DNA from: Spirogloea muscicola
Taxonomy: Eukaryota > Streptophyta > Zygnematophyceae > Spirogloeales > Spirogloeaceae
Assembly (NCBI GenBank): GCA_009602725.1
Contig: WELB01000029.1
Location: 55,114-119,113 of the forward strand
Direction of reading: 5' to 3'
Length of the DNA stretch: 64,000 nucleotides
Part shown: one piece after another, positions 56,885-64,000 of the stretch
How the letters are laid out: every line of letters starts with the position of its first letter
Numbering within the stretch: the first letter of the stretch is position 1
Translations under genes and position numbers: made by a program
Notes under the pieces: generated by a model
Databases searched by the model: none
Told to the model about the DNA's origin: nothing
What the model saw: the letters and a program-made list of their open reading frames with translations, nothing else

Positions 56885-57400
56885 ACGATGAGTTCTTCCC
56901 GCTCGCCATCGACACACACGGGGCGTTGGGCGCTCGGTGGCTCGAGCTGCTCGACCAGCTCTCACGACACGCATCGCCCGCCGCTTCCATGGGGAGCCGA
57001 TGGACTTTTATGCAGCCGGGTCGCTAGCGCAGGTGTACCGCATGCCCTTGGCCGTCTCGCTGCAGAGGTCCATGGCCCGCGCGCTGCACCTGCGTCCCCG
57101 GACGAGCCCTCACTGCTGCCTCTGGCCCTGGCCAGGGGACCTGCTTCCAGGAGCCAAGTTTCTCTGACTTGAGGCTGCTTAGCAGGGGTTACTGAGAGTT
57201 TCGTAGCTGCTTAGTGTCCTTTTGTTCTTGTTTCCTTAATGCTTCCCCTGGCCCCTTCTCGCACTTTGTTCATTCTTTTTGGGCTGGCCTTTTCCAGCCT
57301 CTATCTTCTATGGACGAGCCCTTCTCCTCTTTCCGGCCCCTTCAGACCTTGTCCATCTTTTCGGGCTGGCATTGAACAGCCCTCGCCGCTTTTGGATGAG
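56885..57400 (+). mobile_element. LINE C-terminal fragment with two tails
   Basis: DDEFFPLAIDTHGALGARWL, ELLDQLSRHAS, then after a frame change AAGSLAQVYRMPLAVSLQRS and DLRLLSRGY with stop near 57193. Tail hairpins lie at about 57262-57315 and 57340-57398. Confidence 0.7.
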
Positions 57401-58470
57401 CTTACTTCCTACAGTGCCGTGCTGCAGCAAATCGATGCGCGACACCTTTGTCGGGGTGGCAATATCTACCAGTGGTCTGCAAGCTTTGAGATGTGTGTCA
57501 GGAAGCGGCTCTCACTGAGCCTGCAGCCGTGACAGATTTTGCCCTTCACATGCGTGCTAAGTGGCCCTACGCAAAATTACCTACGTCCGAGGTGGTGCTC
57601 CGGCTCCCCCAACATCTTGTCCGACTTGCAAGTGCTCATCAGTGGATACTATACCACTTCCAAGCGTGCTTCAGACTGTTATTTCTTAGTCCCCTTCTCA
57701 CGCCTTTATGCATGATGAATGTGTCGGCTCGGCTTGCCCTCCCGTTCAGTAAATTTGCACCCCCCACCTTACATGGATAATCTTCAGCACATGCTGTAGA
57801 GCTAGCCGCTCGCAGTCCATTGTTCTTTGAAAGTACTTTTCTCATCATTAGCGCAGCTAGGCTCATGCCAGGAGGTATAGACGCCAAGCCCAAGTGCAAG
57901 AACGCGCGGCCAAGGACGGCGTGCGACCACTGGTGTGCGACTATGTTAAGAAAGACATGAGCTGAGTTGCTCATGAAGTCCACACATCTTGGCCAACGTC
58001 GTCATCAAGGCCGACGCTTTTGACAGCTTCATTTGATGCCCTCAGCCAGTAAGGTGGGGTGCGCGGTCGCCAAAGTCGCCGGCAAAGACAAAGTCAATCA
58101 CGCAAATCAAATGGTAGGGTGATGAATGATTCTGCTGGCGTCCACCAGCAACCGTCGGGCTTATAAGGCTTGTTGGCTTGACCTCCTGCACCAGCTCATG
58201 ACAAGCTGTCTCCCAATGGCAGTAGGAGAGCAGCCGGTATACAACATTGCCGGCTGTTTGGCCGTCGTGTACACGGCATGCGTCTTCCCACACCGCCCCA
58301 GCGCTACCTGGAATCTGCCCTGCATCTGCATGCTGGCCGTGCCCTGGCTGCCGCATGAGGTTATAGGTTGGGCGCCTCTCTGCCGGGTGCTGATCAAGCT
58401 GAAATGCGGCTGTGACTAAGGAGGCTATGAGCGGCCAGCCATTGTGGTCACTGGCCTAATTAATCTACGC
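57401..58470 (+). mobile_element. Worn LINE remnants
   Basis: Around 57470-57535, FEMCVRKRLSLSLQP recalls the FRMRLAVSLQ segment. At 58160-58330, CWLDLLHQL and YNIAGCLAVVYTACVF recall WLDLLxxL and FNAAGSLAQVYRMRL. The stretch 57540-58100 shows nothing else recognisable. Confidence 0.4.
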
Positions 58471-59689
58471 TGTCGGACTAATTAAAAATCCTGTCCATCA
58501 TCGTTGGTTGGCCTTTCACAGCCATCGCCCCCTCTGAGGAGAGCTTATCGGTCTGAAGAAAGCCAGAGGGGCCCGAATATAGTGATGACTGCTCGTGCAC
58601 GTCTTGGCAGTGCTGCGAGGAACTACATAGTGGTGTGAATGTCATTATATGACAACGGCGCTGCTGCACTGATAGTGACAATCGTTGCCGGCAGTGCATG
58701 AGCTTGCTTGTGTACGCGTGAGAGCAAAGACAAGGGGAACAGCGTGTACCAAGTGACAGAGGCCAGAGGCCAAGTACCAAGGCAAGCACGTCCACAGAGT
58801 CGTGCGCCAGGTGCTAAATCGACCTTTCGGTAGCTGCACTTATGCCATAGCTGGAAAAGCGTGAATGACATTGGAGGGCTTAATTGGCCAAATTCATAGG
58901 CAAGCATATCAAACATATGCACATCACCTGCTGCTACGCAGACCTGCTCGGTGTCCAAAAGTCGGCAAGTAGAGGTTTAGGTTTAGGCTTAAGACTTAGG
59001 ACGGCAGGTGTTAGGACTGGCGCGGCAAACTCCAAGCCATTCTGCCACTACCTAGATGTGATATGCAACACTGACGGATGTATCGGCACTGACGTTCTCA
59101 ACTTTCAACAGGTTGTCGTGCCACTCGCCCAGGCCCTTGCCTTACCTTAGAAGAGCTGTTTCTCCCAGTGTTGGTGTCAGCCGGTTCAACCGGATGTCTT
59201 TCAACGCCATTGCACCCAGTGTGCTCTGCGGGCCACATGTTATATTTGTGAAGCCACATTTGTAGACTCTGCTGAGTTATTTGCCTCTTCCTCTAAGGGC
59301 TCCACCCTGAGAGCCGTGTCCCATCTCCTTGGGCTCGCCTCTTACAGCCATCGCCTCCCGTCCTCTGCACTGACATCTCCACGCACAAAAAATCGGGCAG
59401 CAGTGGCTGAAGCTGAAGGCAGGAAATGAGTCAAAGAGCTCTTACAAAGTAAGGCAATGCCTGTGAAGGCCAGCCCAAAAGCAACAGCTCTTCTAATGTA
59501 ATGCATTGGCTGTGAAGGCCAGCTCAAAATGAGCGACAAGGTCCAAAGGGCCAAAAGGCGCCAGAATCACACAGCTCTGCCCAAAAAAGAAGAAGGGGCG
59601 CGGTGCGCTTGAAACGAAAGCGTGGCCAGTTCAAGCCAATACAGTGTTCAGACAAAAACGAGTGCAAAGAAATGGGGTCTTTGTCGACC
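58471..59689. repeat. Scattered LINE tails, otherwise no gene
   Basis: Plus-strand hairpins lie at about 58490-58540 (GTTGGCCTTTCACAGCC) and 59320-59356 (GGGCTCGCCTCTTACAGCC). Minus-strand units lie at about 59455-59480 and 59505-59550. Pieces of the second tail type are at 58760-58800 and 58884-58960. No host exon is recognised. Confidence 0.5.
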
Positions 59690-62187
59690 CGTCCTACGAG
59701 CACTTCTGGAGCTGCGGGATGAGTGGGGCAGCAACAGTGGCAGGAGGGATGGCAGGGGTGGGAATGAGGGCCAGAAAAGCCGATGAGGGCCTTGACAACC
59801 TGTCCTTCAACCACTTCTGGAGCCGCTAGAGGAGTAGGGCAGCAGCAGTGGCAGGAGGAATGGCGGAGGGGGGAAGGAGGGCCGGAAATAATGAAGACGA
59901 GGGCCTTGACAAGCTGTCCTTCATCCACTCCTGGAGCCGCTAAAGGAGTAGGGCAGCAGCAGTGGCAGGAGAGATGGTGGAGGGGGGGAAGGAGGGATGG
60001 TGGAGGGGAGAAGGAGGACCGGGAATGCCGATGAGGGCCTTGACGACCCGTCCGTCATCCACTTCTGGAGCCGCTCAAGGAGTAGGGCAGCAGCAGTGGC
60101 AGGAGGGATGGCGGAGGGGGGAAGGAGGACCGGAATTGCCGATGAGGGCCTTGACGACCCGTCCTTCATCCACTTCTGGAGCCGCTCAAGGAGTAGGGCA
60201 GCAGCTGTGGCAGGAGGGATGGCGGAGGGGGGAAGGAGGACCGGAATTGCCGATGAGGGCCTTGACGACCCGTCCTTCATCCACTTCTGGAGCCGCTCAA
60301 GGAGTAGGGCAGCAGCTGTGGCAGGAGGGATGGCGGAGGGGGGAAGGAGGACCGGAATTGCCGATGAGGGCCTTGACGACCCGTCCTTCATCCACTTCTG
60401 GAGCCGCTCAAGGAGTAGGGCAGCAGCTGTGGCAGGAGGGATGGCGGAGGGGGGAAGGAGGACCGGAATTGCCGATGAGGGCCTTGACGACCCGTCCTTC
60501 ATCCACTTCTGGAGCCGCTCAAGGAGTAGGGCAGCAGCTGTGGCAGGAGGGATGGCGGAGGGGGGAAGGAGGACCGGAATTGCCGATGAGGGCCTTGACG
60601 ACCCGTCCTTCATCCACTTCTGGAGCCGCTCAAGGAGTAGGGCAGCAGCTGTGGCAGGAGGGATGGCGGAGGGGGGAAGGAGGACCGGAATTGCCGATGA
60701 GGGCCTTGACGACCCGTCCTTCATCCACTTCTGGAGCCGCTCAAGGAGTAGGGCAGCAGCTGTGGCAGGAGGGATGGCGGAGGGGGGAAGGAGGACCGGA
60801 ATTGCCGATGAGGGCCTTGACGACCCGTCCTTCATCCACTTCTGGAGCCGCTCAAGGAGTAGGGCAGCAGCTGTGGCAGGAGGGATGGCGGAGGGGGGAA
60901 GGAGGACCGGAATTGCCGATGAGGGCCTTGACGACCCGTCCTTCATCCACTTCTGGAGCCGCTCAAGGAGTAGGGCAGCAGCTGTGGCAGGAGGGATGGC
61001 GGAGGGGGGAAGGAGGACCGGAATTGCCGATGAGGGCCTTGACGACCCGTCCTTCATCCACTTCTGGAGCCGCTCAAGGAGTAGGGCAGCAGCTGTGGCA
61101 GGAGGGATGGCGGAGGGGGGAAGGAGGACCGGAATTGCCGATGAGGGCCTTGACGACCCGTCCTTCATCCACTTCTGGAGCCGCTCAAGGAGTAGGGCAG
61201 CAGCTGTGGCAGGAGGGATGGCGGAGGGGGGAAGGAGGACCGGAATTGCCGATGAGGGCCTTGACGACCCGTCCTTCATCCACTTCTGGAGCCGCTCAAG
61301 GAGTAGGGCAGCAGCTGTGGCAGGAGGGATGGCGGAGGGGGGAAGGAGGACCGGAATTGCCGATGAGGGCCTTGACGACCCGTCCTTCATCCACTTCTGG
61401 AGCCGCTCAAGGAGTAGGGCAGCAGCTGTGGCAGGAGGGATGGCGGAGGGGGGAAGGAGGACCGGAATTGCCGATGAGGGCCTTGACGACCCGTCCTTCA
61501 TCCACTTCTGGAGCCGCTCAAGGAGTAGGGCAGCAGCTGTGGCAGGAGGGATGGCGGAGGGGGGAAGGAGGACCGGAATTGCCGATGAGGGCCTTGACGA
61601 CCCGTCCTTCATCCACTTCTGGAGCCGCTCAAGGAGTAGGGCAGCAGCTGTGGCAGGAGGGATGGCGGAGGGGGGAAGGAGGACCGGAATTGCCGATGAG
61701 GGCCTTGACGACCCGTCCTTCATCCACTTCTGGAGCCGCTCAAGGAGTAGGGCAGCAGCTGTGGCAGGAGGGATGGCGGAGGGGGGAAGGAGGACCGGAA
61801 TTGCCGATGAGGGCCTTGACGACCCGTCCTTCATCCACTTCTGGAGCCGCTCAAGGAGTAGGGCAGCAGCTGTGGCAGGAGGGATGGCGGAGGGGGGAAG
61901 GAGGACCGGAATTGCCGATGAGGGCCTTGACGACCCGTCCTTCATCCACTTCTGGAGCCGCTCAAGGAGTAGGGCAGCAGCTGTGGCAGGAGGGATGGCG
62001 GAGGGGGGAAGGAGGACCGGAATTGCCGATGAGGGCCTTGACGACCCGTCCTTCATCCACTTCTGGAGCCGCTCAAGGAGTAGGGCAGCAGCTGTGGCAG
62101 GAGGGATGGCGGAGGGGGGAAGGAGGACCGGAATTGCCGATGAGGGCCTTGACGACCCGTCCTTCATCCACTTCTGGAGCCGCTCAA
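59690..62187 (+). repeat. 111-bp minisatellite array
   Basis: From about 60070 to 62187 roughly 19 units of 111 bp are almost identical (blocks CCGGAATTGCCGATGAGGGC, CTTGACGACCCGTCC, CACTTCTGGAGCCGCTCAAG, TAGGGCAGCAGCTGTGGCAG, GGATGGCGGAGGGGGGAAGG). Three or so diverged units precede it (59690-60070). Since 111 is 37 codons and the unit lacks stops in two plus frames and one minus frame, three open frames of more than 820 codons span it; none has a domain and I do not call them genes. The array stops at a single N (62188), so the true copy number is unknown. Confidence 0.95.
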
Positions 62188-62999
62188 NCTCTCTCTCTCT
62201 CTCCCTCCCCCCCCCCTCTGTCTTCCTCTCCCTGGAAAGGGGCGGGGAAGATGGCCGAGGCGCTCGGGGATCCCACTTCGCCAGCAGCTCGCACCGCCGC
62301 CACGCGCCTGCTGCCGCCCAAGCGGCAAACGCGGTCGCAGCCGCCCTCGCACCCGAGCCTGGCAACTTCACCACGCGGCATATCGTGCTGCAGCCCAGAG
62401 CTGCCTCTGGCGCTCTCAAGGAGAGCCATTTGAGATCCACCAGCCGTCACAGATCGTCTTCCGAGGCCGTCATAGTGCTGCTTGCTCTGCGCTCCCTCGC
62501 CTGTGCACCTTCAGCGTCCACTGCCAGCCACGTATAGTGGCACTGGACATCTGACAGGTCGCGCTTGCTCGCGTCCGCGTTTTGTCGGCTTGCACAGTGT
62601 CAGGCAAGACTCAACACCTGAGCTAAAGCCAGTCTGCTCAAGTGCCAGATGACCACCAGAAGTCCCGAGGTTTGCCAGAGGGAGCTGCCAAAATCGACAG
62701 TCATGTTCATGTTGTTGTTCCACCTTCTGATCGACTTGCATCGAACACTAGCTCTTCTCCTCCTCAAACAGACAGCTGAGCAGCCAGCAACTCCGAGGTA
62801 CATGCACTGCTTGCAATGCATCAACCACAAGTTTCTGTGGATGTTGTGTACGACCACAGATTTATCCTATTACCAATCTTAGAATCTGTATTGCTGCTAT
62901 AATATCAACAGGAGCTGCTTGTTACTAGAAGGGATCATATAGTCCTCTGTGCCACCTTGCATTGTATAACACTCCCTACATTGGTCCTTACAGTGATTT
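62188..62999. other. Gap marker, CT/C tract and 5' region of the next protease gene
   Basis: A single N is followed by (CT)n and a C-run to about 62218. Farther on, a hydrophobic stretch VIVLLALRSLACA (about 62470-62510) with a GT donor soon after might be a signal-peptide exon of the protease gene that follows, but its start codon is not clear. Confidence 0.35.
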
Positions 63000-64000
63000 T
63001 TGGAGCTCGTTACGCCTCCTCAAGAAGCTGCATTGGCTGACAAGCAGCTCGAATTTGGCTGCAGCTTGCAGTTTAAAGACATCGGTGAGGCCCACTCTTC
63101 ACTCTGGTGGTCGTCGCAGTGGAAGCAGGACTACCTTCTCCACCAGGCGGAAAGCGACAAGGTGACCAGGATTTGCGACTGAGCCCATGGGCGTTTGTAG
63201 CAGGCATCCACTTTGCAAAGCATGAGCACCACCATGGTAGCCCACCATCCCGCCATTATGAATGGGAACTCAGACTGCGGGAGCCAACGTAACAATGTAG
63301 CCAATATGGATGTCGAGCAGGTCAGAGCACAGATGCACTACCACAAGGTGACGTGCATCGGACCGTGGAAGCCGCCAAAGGGAGCTCCTGCCCCAAAGGG
63401 CCGACTGGCGCTGGGGTTCGAGGCACAGACCGGCACACCCCAAGCTGATTTCGTGGCTGCCTTTTCACAGCCTCAGAGACGGAACCTGAACATGGCCTTC
63501 AATACGACCCTCCGCTCAGGCTTTACTGTCGGTGCTGGCAGCTACTTCGTGGACTTCGCCATAGGCGAGCCTGCGCAGCCCCTTCTCCTCGTGGCCGACA
63601 CAGGCAGCGACCTGCTTTGGACGCAGGTGAATCCCTAGCACTGTGCATGATGGCTACTGCTCCATTGCTATCACATGCACATTTGCTGCATTGTCGACCA
63701 CAAGCAGGAAGGAAAGCCTCGCTGGTGGATACTCTTTTTGTCATGACTAGCAGTTTGCATGCTTGCAAAGGAGGCCCGAGGAGCTACGTAAGCTTATGCA
63801 TGTCAGATGAAATGATGCAGAATCATGAGCATATGGAGTGGGCAGACCTGCACACAGACAACCAGTGCATTGCTACCGCCTTGATAAGTCGATCTCGTAT
63901 GTGCTTTTCTGCAGTGCTTGCCATGCTCAAGTTGTTATGCACAGAGAGGACCAGCCTTTGACCCACTGTTATCGTCGACCTTTAAGCCTCTTGGCTGCGG
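63000..64000 (+). CDS. Nepenthesin-like A1 aspartyl protease, 5' part (runs off the window)
   Basis: Exons visible: about 63000-63161 (pro-segment DIGEAHSSLWWSSQWKQDYL ending SDK before a GT donor, the same length and end as HIDAPHSP...SDK in the 48.6 kb gene), 63321-63626, and 63915 onward. The middle exon is 306 bases, exactly as in that gene, and ends FVDFAIGEPAQP, LLLVADTGSDLLWTQ with the first catalytic Asp. The last visible exon reads CLPCSSCYAQRGPAFDPLLS. The protein is clearly a more distant paralogue of the two duplicated copies. The second catalytic site and any proline-rich tail lie outside the window. The first exon is unresolved. Confidence 0.8.

Noticed and set aside
58970-59000. 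Telomeric repeat (GGTTTAGGTTTAGG)
   Set aside because: There are only two perfect units, so it is more likely chance or a tiny interstitial trace.
250-59550. CRISPR-like array from recurring hairpins
   Set aside because: The copies are irregularly spaced, in both orientations and tied to LINE ends, in a spliced eukaryotic genome.
59962-62537. Three overlapping open frames of more than 820 codons with a 37-residue repeat
   Set aside because: They follow from a stop-free 111-bp tandem repeat. No start context, domain or splice evidence favours any one of them.

Overview
The window is nuclear DNA from an intron-rich, fairly GC-rich eukaryote, most likely a green alga (Chlorophyta; class not resolved). 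The evidence is plant-type versions of sucrose-phosphate phosphatase, an OTU+UBA deubiquitinase and nepenthesin-like aspartyl proteases, a pherophorin-like Pro/Lys/Ala/Ser tail, short GT-AG introns with TGCAG acceptors, and TGTAA motifs just after some stop codons. There are two long N gaps (16643-17154 and 52337-52538) and four single Ns (6385, 22048, 39307, 62188).

Left third (1-28 kb). Six host genes are separated by islands of LINE debris. They are an Aha1-type Hsp90 co-chaperone (678-2840, +), an OTU/UBA deubiquitinase (3179-6522, -), AP endonuclease 2 (9276-13127, -), a phytanoyl-CoA dioxygenase family protein (17155-19124, +, 5' end lost in a gap), a short sucrose-phosphate phosphatase (19821-21615, -) and a long alpha-helical protein resembling FIRRM/FLIP (23483-27784, -). 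For the Aha1, OTU/UBA, APE2 and SPP genes every exon junction could be placed in phase by reading.

Right two thirds (28-64 kb). A family of secreted A1 aspartyl proteases is embedded in LINE sequence: a worn remnant (about 28.6-29.3 kb), a broken copy (31992-36785), an apparently intact copy (48585-52860) and the 5' part of another (63000-64000). The two central copies lie in a 6.3 kb segmental duplication (31880-38250 and 48480-54720). Both end in a proline-rich tail fused to the protease C-terminus. The 10 kb between them holds a nearly full-length but frameshifted LINE with two zinc fingers, a reverse transcriptase and a restriction-like endonuclease (39230-43325), many LINE 3' fragments, and a cluster of long-inverted-repeat DNA elements (43784-45298). 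A 111-bp minisatellite fills 59.69-62.19 kb.

The most unusual signal is a short structured motif, a GGGCTGG-loop-CCAGCCC hairpin next to a GGAC-loop-GTCC hairpin. It occurs more than 40 times in both orientations. It is the 3' tail of the LINEs, but it also occurs alone as units of about 60-70 bp, two of which interrupt LINE coding sequence. This looks like a minimal retro-element or a uniform truncation product. The host genes do not form an operon or evident pathway; their neighbourhood appears shaped by retrotransposition and local duplication.
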